DNA of 64,000 nucleotides from Letharia columbiana (lineage: Eukaryota > Ascomycota > Lecanoromycetes > Lecanorales > Parmeliaceae), in assembly GCF_014066305.1 (NCBI RefSeq), contig NW_023501036.1:941501-1005500 (forward strand), read 5' to 3'. The position numbers and the translations under genes were made by a program. Within the stretch, counting starts at the first letter, position 1; every line of letters begins with the position of its first letter. Of this stretch, positions 38,068 through 50,893 are shown in pieces. Under the pieces are notes generated by a model, which worked only from the letters and a program-made list of their open reading frames with translations, was not told the DNA's origin and searched no databases.

Positions 38068-38290
38068 TATCGAAATTCATCCACCCTTTAAAGTGCTAAA
38101 GTCAACTCTTTCTTAATAATAATTTATTTACCCCTTAAGATACTAGAGTTAATTCTCTTAATAACAATTTATTTACCTCTTAAGATATTAAAGTTAACTC
38201 TTAATAATAAACATATCGCTAAAATACGAATTTATCCACCCCTTGAGGTGCTAGAGTTAACTCTTTCTTAATAATAAGTATATCGCTAAG
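38068..38290. repeat. Tandem repeats in the copia family 1 3' region (copy 2)
   Basis: Four units with the core AAAGTTAACTCTT(TC)TTAATAATA, counterpart of the array at 5414-5633. Confidence 0.8.
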
Positions 38291-41200
38291 ATATGAGAAA
38301 TAATTATTCTATAGACGAGATTCTAGATTAATAAATTCTCGAAAGAGCTTAAATTTATTTCTATATAAGGCCTTAATAAGTCTATTAACTATCTATTTAT
38401 TAATAAAAATATATTTAAGATTTATATTATTATTAATAATTTAGCTATATATTTAATAATATTAAATATTAATATATTTAATATAGCTATAATACTAAGG
38501 ATTCTTTACTAAAGCGATTATATTTTAATTATTATTAAAAATAATAACTATTTAAAGTAGTTTATTAAGATAAATTTAACTAAGTAATCTTTGAAATTAA
38601 ATAACTTTTTTTATAGTCTAAATCTAATTAATATATTTAATTTTATAAATAAATAATATAATAATAGTTTATCGCTTAAAAGATTAATTAATTATCTTAT
38701 TCTCTAAATTATAAATATAATTTAAGATTAATTTATAAATATTATAATTATTAATTTAATCGAAGTTAATATAATTAATTAGATCTTAAAATAAATCTTT
38801 ATAAATAAGATATTAGTAAATAATTATTTTAAGATATTAAAAAATATACTTAATAGTTATATAATAGATTTTAATAGAGTTTAAAGAATATCGTAAGATT
38901 ATCGATATAGTAAATATAATATTTAATCTTATATCTAGTATAATATATATAAGAGATTTAATAATTAATTAATAAGTTTTTAATAACTTAACGAATATTA
39001 TATAATTATTTTTAATAAAAAATAATTATACGCTAGTCTCTATAGAAGTAAATTATAATTTAAACTCTTATATTTTATAATATCTAAAAAATTATTTAAT
39101 ATAAATTAATTAATTTAAATATAATATTTAATTAATATAATTATAAATTATAGTTATATTTAAATAGTAATTATAGAAATCTAAATTAATTATTTTAAAT
39201 TTAATATTAAGTATATTTTTAATTTATTAAATATTAGATTAAAAAGAGCTAGTAATAAAAATATTATTTATATAAAGAGCGATAATAATATTAATATTAG
39301 AATTAATAAATATACTATAATTAATATTAATAAAAATAAAATCGATTTCTCGTATATAATTAATAAAGATATTATATTATATACGCGAGAATTATTTTAA
39401 ATTATAGAGTACCTTATTAAGCTTATAAATCTATCGAAGATACTTCTCTAAAATAAAATCGATAAACTATTTTATATAGATCTCCTCTTTAATATTCTTA
39501 TAGAGAAAAGCGATTTTAATATTTATTTATTTTAGATTTTAATTTTCGATAGCGATTAAAATAAAGATAGTCTTATAGAATATAAACTTAATTATTAAGG
39601 CGAAGGTTTTATTATAATTTAAGTTTTCACGTTATTCGAAATTTTATATTATTTAATAAATCTTATAGCGAGTAACTTTATTATTAGATCTATATTTTAA
39701 AATATAAATTTATTTATTACGAAGTATAATATATCTATAAAATAAATTAATAAGAGTCTAGATATTTTTCTCTTCTAGCGATATAAATTCTTCGATTATA
39801 TTATCTTTCTATTATTTATAAAAAGAATTATTTATTATAATCTTTTTATAGATCTTCGATTTATATAGCTTTATATTTATAATTTAAATAATTATAGCAT
39901 AAAATATAAAAGAATTTAAAGAGAGATTTTATAGAATTAAATAAGAATAATTAGAATATAAAAGTATATCGCTTTATATTATAGAGGTAGACGAAGGCGT
40001 AATAATAGAAATATCTATATCGAAGTTAAAAGAAGTTATTATAAGCTTTAAAGGCCTTAAAATAAATCTAGATAATTAAATAAGTTTATTTATATTTATT
40101 ATATTTATAGAAAAGAAATTTCTAATTAAAAAAGACGTTATAAATCTAGATATATTTCTCTCTATAGCTAAATTATTTAGCGATTAAAAAGATATTAAAT
40201 TAAGTAAAAATTTATTCTTTTCTCTATTTTATATAACTTTTAATAAATATATAATATTATTATTTAATAGTAATATTCGATAGATATAATTATTATTATA
40301 ATTTATAAGAATATCTTCTTAAGCGTAATATTATTCTTTCTTCTATTTAATAACTAATTTTCTTATTATAGCGAAATTCTTAATTTTAATATATCTAATA
40401 TATATTAGATAAGACTTATATTTAATATAAATCTTATATAAAATAAATTTATAATTAATAATAGAGCTATAATTATAAAGATAATTTATTATTATTATAA
40501 GCTTTAATTAAAACTTTTAATTAATATTAATATTCTTTATAATAATATTAATAATACTAAAAAGAATTTAATTAAGTTATTTAATAACTTTATTTTATTT
40601 AAAATTTTCTAATTAAATTAATTTTTAAGTAATATTATAATTAATACGATAGATATCAAAATTATAATTTTTATACTCGCTCTTATAATCGCTTTATAGG
40701 CGTTTAATAATAAAATCGCTATATTTATTACGAAGCTAAAAGCGCTTAAAAGCGATAAAGATATCGCTCTTTTATTTAATAATCTTAATCTTAAAGCATT
40801 TATCGTAATTATCTAGAAAGATAATAAAGTATTTTCCTCTATCGAAATCGCGTAAGGTAATAAAACTATAAATATCGATATAGATTAAATTATTTAATCT
40901 TTCTCTTAAGTAAATATAGAATTTATATAATATATTTTTCATTTTTTTAATAGTATATAGAGTATAAAACTTTATTTTTATAATTTTTTTAATAAGATCT
41001 ATACCTTTAAATAACTTAGCGAGCTTTTAAATATTTTAATACTCTAAATAACCTATATAGGTATATTAAAGATTAAGAATTTTTTCGTTAATTTTGCGAG
41101 GCGTCTTATCGAAGTCGAAATTAAAATTAGAGTTAGAGGTATTAGACTTAGCAAAGATAGAAATACCTTTATTTATCAAATTAGTCTTCTTCTTATATTT

Positions 41201-42549
41201 TAAAATAATCTAAAATATAGCGAACTTTATATTCTACTATTTAGATACTAATATAAATATTAATTTAACTTTAAACGATATTAATATAAATTTTAACTCT
41301 TATATATAAAAGATATATAGATTATTTTTTTATAGCTAAGCGGTAATACTATAATAATTAATTTCGATATTATTTAAAACGAATTTTATAAGTAGACTAT
41401 TATATATTAATTACTTTTAAGAAATTAGATTAAAAGATAATTTAAGAAGATAAAGAATATTAATAAGAATTAATTTCTTCTTCTTATTATCGATAATAGT
41501 ATTAAGATATACTTTACTAATATTAATAAAGATAAGAAAATTCTTAATATCTTTAATTAGATAAATATTATTAATCTTAAGATTAAGAAAATAATATTTA
41601 ATAAAAGTATTTTAATAAAAAGTAAAGTACTATAAGTAGATATAATTTAGAGCTTATCGTATAGAAAAGCTATCGAATTCAGTAATATATATAATATATA
41701 TTTCTCTTTTAATATCGATGAAATTGCGATAACGCTTTCTATTAAACTTATAATCCTTATTTTTATTCTTTTTATTATTAAACTTAGAGTTATTATCTCG
41801 AGTATTATCTCTATTATTATTACTACTAATATCTTTATTTTAACTTTTTTACTAAATTAATTATACTTTATTTTAATATAATAATACTTTTTATAATAGA
41901 TATAGTATTTAACTCGCTTTTAAATTATATAATTATCGAGATTAAATATAACTCTCTTCTATAACTTAATAATAATAATAAGATTTAAATTATTTAGAAT
42001 AAAATAATAAAAATATTAAGTAGTAAAAATATAGTTAAATTTAATACGCTTAGAAAACGAATTAATAATTATCTAAATAAACTAAGTAGTAATATACTTT
42101 AGCGAGAAGATAGACTCTATATTTATCTTATTTATCGATTTATAATTTTAAATATAATAGATAAAATAGATATTATAGATCTTACTTAATTCGATATAAA
42201 AGAGAAAAATAAGAAAATTAGTTTTTAACTTTAATTTAGATAATATATTAATAATATTAATATAAATATTCTTAAGATAAATCGCGAAATCTAATATATC
42301 TTTATATTAGCTAAGATTTAACTTAAGTAATTAATAATAGAAGTTATTAAAAATATTAAAATCTTTAAACTTATTATTAATAATAATAGTTTTTTATAGA
42401 AGATAGATATTAATTTCGCTTTCTAGATTTAATAGTAAATTATTATTAAGATAATTCTAAATAATATTAACGATTAGTTTATACTCTAGTTTTTTTTTAA
42501 CAACTTTATTTTTAATAATATTAAAAAATCTTTTAACTTTAGAGTTAAA

Positions 42550-42553
42550 AAAA

Positions 42554-42623
<70 letters not shown>

Positions 42624-42651
42624 CAAAAAAAAAAAAAAAAAAAAAAAAAAA

Positions 42652-42693
<42 letters not shown>
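42550..42693. repeat. A/T homopolymer block at the nested copia junction
   Basis: About 144 bp of almost pure poly-A with short poly-T. It fills the place where about 125 bp of copia copy 2 gag should lie (matching copy 3 positions 44079-44202) plus the left target duplication of copy 3. The change from recognisable gag to homopolymer is gradual. RIP cannot make poly-A from mixed sequence, so a consensus/assembly fault in an inverted repeat is the likeliest cause. Confidence 0.75.
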
Positions 42694-42695
<2 letters not shown>

Positions 42696-42832
42696 TCGAA
42701 ATGTGTTATCTAACTGATTTAAAAGGTTAGTTGAGGCGAGAAAGATTTATCGAGGCTTAATAATATATATATTTATAATACTCTCTATAATTAGATCTAA
42801 TTAATTAAATATTTTATCTATTACTTTTAATA
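42694..42832 (+). repeat. 5' LTR of copia family 1, copy 3
   Basis: 139 bp starting TGTCGAAATGTGTTATC. Pairs with 49261-49399. Confidence 0.88.
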
Positions 42833-42848
42833 GATTATAAATCTAAAT
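42833..42848 (+). promoter_or_regulatory. Primer-binding site of copia family 1
   Basis: GATTATAAATCTAAAT directly after the 5' LTR; the other 5' end of the family (50639 leftward, minus strand) reads GATTATAAACTTAAAT. Both fit a RIP-changed GGTTATGAG, complementary to the initiator tRNA anticodon arm, as in copia family 2. Confidence 0.5.
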
Positions 42849-45050
42849 TATAAGATATTTATTTAATATATTATTTATAAGCTAGCTAGTTTATTAATTA
42901 AGTATTTAAAAAATAAAGAAAAGCTCTATTATAATACTATATCGCTTAGCGATATTATTATAATATTAAATATTTAATTAATTTACTTTAAGATAATTTA
43001 ATAATACTTTTTAAGCTTTATAGATCTCTAAATTATAAATTATACTTATTATATAATAACTATAACTCTTATAAAAACCTCGCTACTACTATCTTTAATT
43101 ACTATATTAAAAAATAAAAAATTAAAATAAAAAGTTTAAATATTAAATTAACTAAAAATTTTATTAAGTTAATTAATTAGTTAAGCGCTTTAAATAATAT
43201 TAATTCTATCTATAAAACGCTAAATCTATAAATAGAAATAATATAATTATAAAAGAGATAGTATATAAAGAAATACTCTTTATTTTTTAATCGAAATATA
43301 GCTATATTAGCTAGATAGATTATAGTAAAATATTATTATATTAATATTATTAATTGCTTAGCTAATAGATTACCTAGATTAATAATTAAATATTTAATTA
43401 ATAAAGAATATAACTATCGCGTAAAATAAAGAATATAAAAAGTTTTTAAGTTTTTTATTTAATATAGACTTTATATCTATCTAATTACCTTTAAATCTAA
43501 TTATATCTTAAAAAAATCCTTTATTTAATTATATTAGTTAAGATAATATTATATACTCTAAATATAATTATATATTAACGCTTTCTCTTAATTAAGATAA
43601 TACTAAACGCCTTAGATATAATTATTTATTAATATTTCTTATAATTTAAAATAAAGCTTAAAAGCTATTATAGATTATATATATCTATTATATCTTTAAA
43701 TATTCTTTAGAAATAATTTTATATATTATATAATAAAGTATATATAAGATAAACGTATTTTTAAATATAATTTCTCTCGATATAATTAAATATTAAATAA
43801 AGTTTAATATTAATTTAGAAAGCGTTTAAGAAAGTTAAGAATATAATTATATATTTATCTATCTCTTTAATAACTTCATAATTTCTAATAATTTAACTCG
43901 CGAGTTATCTCTTAAATTAATTGATAATAAAAATCTCTTTAATACTATTATATAATCTATTAAGTTTAATTCTCTTATAAACTTTTAATCTCTTTCGCGT
44001 TTTAAATAATATATCGAAGTTAAAGCTATATTAAAAGAAATTAACTTAAATATAAAGTTTAATAGACTATCTCTTTATATCGCTAAGTTTAAAGAATCTA
44101 AAGATCTTTAAATATAATAGCGAGATATACATTAATATCTTATAACGTAGCGTCTTATTAAGTTTACTAAAATTAAATAAAAAGATCATTCTATTGTTTT
44201 TATCTTAATTAAAAATACGCTTAACGCTAAAGTTATAAAGCTTATTAGTATTATCGAAGATAAAATTATTAAGTAGAGAGCTAAGAATATAAATTAGTTA
44301 TTAATACTATTTAGAGTTATCTTAATAATAATCTATTATCAAATCTAAAAAGCGAAATTAATACTTATCTTCTATAAGAGACTATTATTATTAATAATAA
44401 ATTTAAAGATTTTAATACTTTTAATAATCTTTATTATTAATTACTTAAGCTAAATCTTAATTAATATAAAGATATATCGAATTTCGCGATTCGTCTTAAG
44501 GGTATTTATATTAATATTATAAATATATTATTTAAATTAAAATTAAAAATTAATTTTTTTATTTTTCTCTTTTATATCGGGTTAAATAAGGCCTATAATA
44601 TCTATTTTATTTATTATATTTAAAATTATAAATCGATAAATGAGATAAATATAGAGCTTATCTTCTCGCTAAAGTATATTATTATTTAATTTATTTAGAT
44701 AATTATTAATTTATTTTCTAAGCGTATTAAATTTAGCTATATTTTTACTACTTAGCGCTCTTATTATTTTATCTTAAATAACTTAAATCTTATTATTACT
44801 ATCGAATTATAAAAGAAAGTTATATTTAATTTTAATAATTATATAATTTAAAAGTAAGTTAAATATTATACCTACTATAAGAAATATTATTATATTAAAA
44901 TAAAATATAATTAATTTAGTAAAAAGAGCTAGAATAAAGATATTAATAGCGATAATAATAAGAGTAATATTTAAAATAATAACTTTAAATTTAATGATAA
45001 AAAGAATAAGAATAGAAATTATAAGTTTAGTAAAAAGCGTTATTATAATT
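42849..45050 (+). pseudogene. Copia family 1 leader and gag
   Basis: Nucleocapsid/capsid region. A Cys/His-rich knuckle at about 44870-44915 reads KYYTYYKKYYYIK.KY (in copy 1 KYYTYYKKYYYIKMKY), where Tyr codons stand for former Cys/His: roughly CX2C...H...C with one residue more than the canonical CX2CX4HX4C. The leader is long: about 1.2 kb (42849-44080) precedes recognisable gag and also appears inverted at 49400-50639. A semi-open plus frame at about 43020-43370 is of unknown nature and could be the gag N-terminus or a small extra gene. Stops throughout. Confidence 0.6.
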
Positions 45051-48000
45051 CTATCGATATAAAAAAAAAATATATATTATATATACCGCTGAATTCGATA
45101 GCTTTCTTATATAATAGACTCTAAATTATATCTTATTTATAGCACTCTACTTCTTATTAAAATATTTTTATTAAATATTATTCTCTTAACTCTAAAATCG
45201 ATAATATTTATTTAATTAAGAATATTAAGAACTTTCTTATCTTTATTAATATTAATAAAGTATACCTTAATACTATTATAATAATAAAAAAAAAAATTAA
45301 TTCTTATTAATATTCTTTATCTTTCTAAATTATCTTTTAATCTAGTTTCTTAAAAGTAATTAATATATAATAGCTTATCTATAAAATTCGTTCTAAATAA
45401 TATTAAAATTAGTTACTATAATATTATCGCTTAATTATAAAAAAATAACCTATATATCTTTTATATATAAAAGTTAAAATTTATATTAATATCGTTTAAA
45501 GCTAAATTAATATTTATATTAATACTTAAATAATATAATATAAAGTTCGTTATATTTTAGATTATTTCGAAATATAAGAAGAAAGCTAATTCGATAAATA
45601 GAGATATTTCTATTTTCGCTAAGTCTAATATCTCTAACTCTAATTTCGATTTCGACTTCGATAAAATACTCTTATAAAATTAATAAAGAAACTCTTAATC
45701 TTTAATATACCTTACTCGTATAAATTATTTAAGATATTAAAATATTCGAAAGTTTATTAAGTTATTTAGAAGTATAGATCTTACTAAAAAAATTATAGAA
45801 ACGAAGTCTTACACTTTATATATTATTAAAAAAATAAAGAATGCGCTATATAAATCTTATATTCGCCTTAAGAAAAGATTAAATAATTTGATTTATATCA
45901 ATATCTATAGTTCTATTACTCTACGCGATTTCGATAAAAAAAATACTTTATTATCTTTCTAGATAATTATAATAAACGCTTTAAAATTAATATTATCGAA
46001 TAAAAGAGCGATACCTTTATTACTTTTAAGTGCTTTTAGCTTTATAACGAATATAATAATTATATTATTAGATATTTATAAAGTAATTATAAAGATAAAT
46101 ATAAAAACTATAATTTTAATATTTATTATATTAATTATAATATTACTTAAGAGCTAATTTAATTAAAGAATTTTAAATAAAATAAAACTATTAAATAATT
46201 CGATTAAACTCTCTTTAATATTATTAATATTATTATAAAGAATATTAATATTAATTAAAAGTTTTAACTAAAGCTTATAATAATAATAAACTATTTTTAT
46301 AATTATAGCTCTATTATAGATTATAAATTTACTTTATATAAGATATATATTAAATATAAGCCTTATTTAATATATATTAAATATATTAAAATTAAGAGCT
46401 TCGCTATAATAAGAAAACTAATTATTAAATAAAAGAAAGAATAATATCGCACTTAAGAAGATATTCTTATAAATTATAACGATAATTATATTTATCGAAT
46501 ACTATTATTAGATAATAGTATTATATACTTATTAAAAGTTATATAAAATAAAAAAAAGAATAAATTTTTACTCGATTTAATATCTTTTTAATTATTAAAT
46601 AATTTAGCTATAAAAGAGAATATATTTAAATCTATAGCGCTTTTCTTAGTTAGAAATTTTCTTTTTATAAATATAATAAATATAAATAAACTTATTTAAT
46701 TATCGAGATTTATTTTAAGGCCTTCGAAGTCTATAATAACTCTTTTTAATTTTAACGTAGATACTTCTATTATTATACCTTCATCTATCTCTATAATATA
46801 AGATAATATACTTTTATATTCTAATTATCCTTATTTAATCTCGCGAAATCTCTCTTTAAACTCTCTTATATTCTATATTATAATTATTTAAATCGTAAAT
46901 ATAAAGCTATATAAATCGAAGATCTATAAAAAAATTATAATAAATAATTCTTTTTATAAATAATAAAAAGGCGATATAATTAAAGAATTTATATCGCTAA
47001 AAGAGAATAATATCTAGATTCTTATTAATTTATTTTATAGATATATTATACTTTATAATAGATAAGTCTATATTTTAAAATATAAATTTAATAATAAAAT
47101 TATTCGCTATAAAATTTATTAAATAATATATAATTTTAAATAATATAAAGATTTAAATTATAATAAAATCTTCGTTTTAATAATTAAGTCTATATTCTAT
47201 AAGGTTATCTTTATCTTAATCGCTATTAAAGATTAAGATCTAGAATAAATAGATATTAAAACTACTTTTCTCTATAAGAATATTAAAGAGAAGATCTATA
47301 TAAAATAATCTATTAATTTTATCTTAAAAAAGTATTTTTAATAAGTTTATAAGCTTAATAAGATACTCTATAATTTAAAGTAATTCTTATATATATAATA
47401 TAATACCTTTACTAATTATATATAAGAAATTAATTTTATTCTTATTAATATCGATTATAGTATATTTATTAATCTCGATATTAATATTATTATCACTTTT
47501 TATATAAATAATATTCTTATTATTAATCTTTCTCGATCTAATATTTAGCGAATTAAAAATATATTTAATATTAAATTTAAAATAATTAATTTAGATTTTT
47601 ATAGCTACTCTTTAAATATAATTATAATTTATAATTATATTAATTAAACGTTATATTTAAATTAATTAATCTATATTAAATAATTTCTTAGATATTATAA
47701 AATATAAAAGTTTAAATTATAATTTATTTCTATAAAGATTAATATATAATTATTTTTTATAAAGAATAGTTATATAATATCTATTAAGTTATTAAAAACT
47801 TATTAATTAATTATTAAATCTCTTATATACACTATACTAAGTATAAGATCGAATATTATATTTATTATATTAATAATTTTACGATATTCTTTAAACTTTA
47901 TTAAAATCTATTACGCGATTATTAAGCGTATCTTTTAATATCTTAAAATAATTATTTATTAATATCTTATTTATAAAGATTCATTTTAAGATCTAATTAG

Positions 48001-48480
48001 TTATATTAACTTCGATTAAATTAATAATTATAATATTTATAGATTAATTTTAAATTATATTTATAATCTAAAAAGTAAAATAATTAACTAATCTTTTAAA
48101 CGATAAATTATTATTATATTATTTATTTATAAAATTAAATATATTAGTTAAATTTAGATTATAAAGAAAGTTATTTAATTTTAAAAATTATTTAATTAAA
48201 TTCACTCTAATAAATCGCTTTAAATAATTATTATTTTCAATAATAATTAAAGCGTAATCGCTTTAATAAAGAACTCTTAATATTATAGTCGTATTAAATA
48301 TATTAATATTTAATACTATTAAATACGCGGTTAAATTATTAATAATAATATAAATCTTAAATATATTTTTACTAATAAATAGATAATTAATAGATTTATT
48401 AAGGCTCTATATAGAAATAAATTTAAACTCTTTCAAGAATTTATTAATCTAGAATCTCGCCTATAGAATAACTATTTCTC
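45050..48480 (+). pseudogene. Copia family 1 pol: protease, integrase, reverse transcriptase
   Basis: The protease box at about 45108-45145 reads YIIDSKLYLIYS, the RIP form of WIIDSGCTSHIC. The integrase core at about 45890-45965 reads LIYINIYSSIT, then FLDNYNKR, matching HIDICGPIT...FLDNYS. Reverse transcriptase at about 47265-47380 reads FLYKNIKEKIYIK, then VYKLNKILYNLK, matching AFL.G.L.E.IYM and KLNK.LYGLKQ. The catalytic box at 47498-47525 reads FYINNILII, i.e. YVDD with both Asp codons changed to Asn. The order integrase before reverse transcriptase is diagnostic for copia. The RNase H end is unclear. Closely similar copies on the minus strand are at 4647-9827 and 37345-42497. Confidence 0.85.
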
Positions 48481-48484
48481 GTAT

Positions 48485-48660
48485 TCTAGTAATACGCTTA
48501 TTATCAAGAAAGAGTTAACTATAGTACCTCAAGGGATAGATAAATTCGTATTCTAGCGACACGCTTATTATTAAGAAAGAGTTGACTTCAACACCTCAAG
48601 GGGTGGATGAATTATCATCAAGAAAGAATTGACTCCAGCACCTCAAGGAGTGGATGGATT
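48485..48660. repeat. Tandem repeats in the copia family 1 3' region (copy 3)
   Basis: About three units, least mutated form TCAAGAAAGAATTGACTCCA followed by GCACCTCAAGG and GTGGATG. The right-hand units are RIP-free, the left-hand ones RIP-changed, so the RIP boundary falls inside the array. Confidence 0.85.
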
Positions 48661-48991
48661 TCGATATCACCACTTATGTGGGAGCCTGTTTCTGATTAGT
48701 CCCCACACCTCGGGTAATCTACCCGAGCTGCCCGCCGAGCCGCCATATCTAGCACTCTGCGAACTTGTCATTTCACACCGAAATAGCTATTTCTTCAGTG
48801 CTACTACCACTACCGCTATTAAATCTTTAGGGCTCTTTCAGAACGCCTTTATTTATATCTCATCCCATTGGCGCATTATATACGGGGCGTATATTACTAT
48901 TATATCGCTAAAGACCAGATACCCGAAACGTGACATAGTCGTTTTCAGATTTCTACTTTTCACATTACCTACCCTATTGTGGACGTTATAA
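48629..48991 (+). other. RIP-spared 3' segment of copia copy 3 with a 120-codon open frame
   Basis: The frame starts MTPAPQGVDGFRYHH inside a tandem repeat unit and ends at 48991. It lies between pol and the 3' LTR, where copia elements have no gene. The protein has no feature I recognise, and the matching parts of copies 1 and 2 are not open. It is open mainly because this segment escaped RIP, so chance is the best explanation; a small accessory gene is possible. Confidence 0.25.
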
Positions 48992-49250
48992 ACTTCCGGC
49001 CTTTAATCGATCGATCTTTGATGCGCATCAAGTGAACTGGAAATAAAATTTTCAAAAAACCGCTTTTTGACAAAAAAAAAAATAAAAAAAATGGAATTTT
49101 TTGTATGGGGTGGATGGAATTTTCCTATGCACATGCCCTATTTACCTTTATCACCCGGCGTTCGAATATAGCTATTTACTCGAATGGGGGGTAGAGAGGT
49201 AGAGGTGTTTTTTCGTTTTTCTACTTATTTGATTCGAGCTATATTTCGAG

Positions 49251-49260
49251 TATATGGGAG
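49251..49260 (+). promoter_or_regulatory. Polypurine-like tract before the copia family 1 3' LTR
   Basis: TATATGGGAG lies directly before the LTR (GTATGTGGGAG in copy 2). A stronger purine run, GAATGGGGGGTAGAGAGGTAG, lies some 75 bp upstream at about 49183-49203. Confidence 0.45.
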
Positions 49261-49399
49261 TGTCAAAATATGTTACCTAACTAATTTGAAAGGTTAGCTA
49301 AGGCGAGGAAGGTTTACCGAGACTTAATAATATATATATTCGTGATACTCTCTACAGTTAGATCTAATCAATTAAGTGTTTCATCTATTACTTTTAATA
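49261..49399 (+). repeat. 3' LTR of copia family 1, copy 3
   Basis: 139 bp starting TGTCAAAATATGTTACC and ending CTTTTAATA. Lightly RIP-mutated. Confidence 0.88.
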
Positions 49400-50778
49400 A
49401 TAAAGAGATAGCTCGCTAAACTTTATATCTAAGCTAGTTTCTTTCGATATAACTTTAACTTCGATATATTATTTAAAGCGTAAAGAAATTAAAAGTTTAT
49501 AAGAAAATTAAACTTAATAGACTATATGATAATATTAAAGAGATTTTTATTATTAATTAATTTAAGAGATAACTCATGAGTTAAATTATTAAGAGTTATG
49601 AAGCTATTAGAGAGATAGATAGATATATAATTATATTCTTAACTTTTCAAATACTTTCTAAATTAATATTAAGCTTTATTTAATATTTAATTATATCGAG
49701 AAAAGTTATATTTAAAAATACGTTTACTTACGCGTGCTTTATTATATAATATATAGAATTATTTTTAAAAGATATCTAAAGATATAATAGACGCGTATAA
49801 TCTATAGTAGCTTTTAGATTTATTTTAAACTACGAAAGGCGTTAATAGATAATTATATCTAAAGTATTTAATATTATCTTAATTAAGAGAAGATATTAAT
49901 ATATAATTATATTTAAAGCGTATAATATTATCTTAACTAATATAATTAGATAAAGAATTTTCTTAAGATATAATTAGATTTAAAGATAATTAAATAGATA
50001 TAAAGTCTATATTAAATAAGAAATTTAAAAATTCTTTATATCCTTTATCTTACGCGGTAGTTATATTCTTTATTAATTAGATATTTAATTATTAATCTAA
50101 TAACTTATTAACTAAGCGATTAATAGTATTAATATAATAATATTTTACTATAATCTATCTAACTAATATAACTATATTTCGATTAAAAAATAAAGGTACT
50201 TTTTTATATATTACTCCTTTTATAATTGTATTATTTTTATTTATAGATTTAGCGTTTTATAGATAAAATTAATATTATTTAAAGCGCTTAATCGATTAAT
50301 TAACTCGATAAAATTTTTAGCTAATTTAGTACTTAAGCTCTTTATCTTAATCTCTTACTTTTTAATATAGCGATTAAAAATAGTAATAGTAAGGTTTTTA
50401 TAAGGGTTATAGCTATTACGTAATAAGTATAATTTATTATTTAGAAATTTATAAAGCTTAAAGAATACTATTAAGTTATTTTAAAGTAAATTAATTAAGT
50501 ATTTAATATTGCGATAATATTGCTAAGCGGTACGATATTATAATAGAGTTTCTCTTTATTTTTTAAGTACTTAATTAATAAGCTAGCTAGCTTATAAGTA
50601 ATATACTAAATAAATATTTTACGATTTAAGTTTATAATCTATTAAAAGTAGTAGATAAAATACTTAGTTGATTAAATCTAACTGTAAAGAGTATTACGAA
50701 TATATGTGTCGCTAAGTCTTAATAAACCTTTCTCGCCTCGACTAACCTTTTAATTCAATTAGATAACACATTTCGATA
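49400..50778 (-). mobile_element. Ty1/copia family 1, copy 2, 5' portion (5' LTR and leader)
   Basis: Inverted counterpart of 42694-44078. 50640-50778 is a 139-bp LTR, followed leftward by the primer site and the 1.24 kb leader down to 49400. There it meets the 3' LTR of copy 3, at the point matching 44078 in copy 3. Added to 37345-42693 it rebuilds one element of about 6.73 kb, the same length as copy 3 (6.71 kb). AAGAT follows at 50779-50783, equal to the left flank. Confidence 0.88.
50640..50778 (-). repeat. 5' LTR of copia family 1, copy 2
   Basis: 139 bp, pairs with 37345-37483. Ends TTTCGATA on the plus strand and is followed by the AAGAT target duplication. Confidence 0.88.
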
Positions 50779-50847
50779 AAGATAGCTCTATTAGATTTAA
50801 TAACTACGAAGAGCTATTATTACTCTTATATATAATATTCTTATCTA

Positions 50848-50893
50848 CGATATTCTTATCTACGATATTTTTATTTACGTTATTTTATAAAAT
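50848..50893. repeat. Three tandem 16-bp units
   Basis: ATTCTTATCTACGAT repeated about three times, the last unit diverged. Confidence 0.8.

Larger units (their letters stand above)
37345..42560 (-). mobile_element. Ty1/copia family 1, copy 2, 3' portion
   Basis: Minus-strand pol and 3' end of a copia element whose 5' portion is at 49400-50778. Contains the 3' LTR (37345-37483), a 3' region with tandem repeats, reverse transcriptase (YVDD box as YINN near 39265-39290), integrase core (near 40855-40890), protease (near 41640-41690), and gag up to about 42497. Closely parallels copy 1. From about 42498 rightward the sequence still aligns with copy 3 positions 44275 down to about 44202, but loses G and C progressively until it is pure homopolymer. 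The 400 bases next to the LTR are lightly RIP-mutated, the body heavily. Confidence 0.85.
42694..49399 (+). mobile_element. Ty1/copia family 1, copy 3, full length
   Basis: 6706 bp with LTRs at 42694-42832 and 49261-49399, nested in copy 2 in opposite orientation. Plus-strand order: LTR, primer site (42833), leader/gag (to about 45050), protease, integrase, reverse transcriptase, RNase H-side region, 3' repeats, polypurine stretch, LTR. This gag-pro-int-RT order defines Ty1/copia. The right flank is ATAAA; the left flank is lost in the homopolymer block, so its target duplication cannot be read. It is the best copy of the family: its last 700 bases keep normal CpA/TpG content. All coding domains carry RIP stops. 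Confidence 0.9.
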
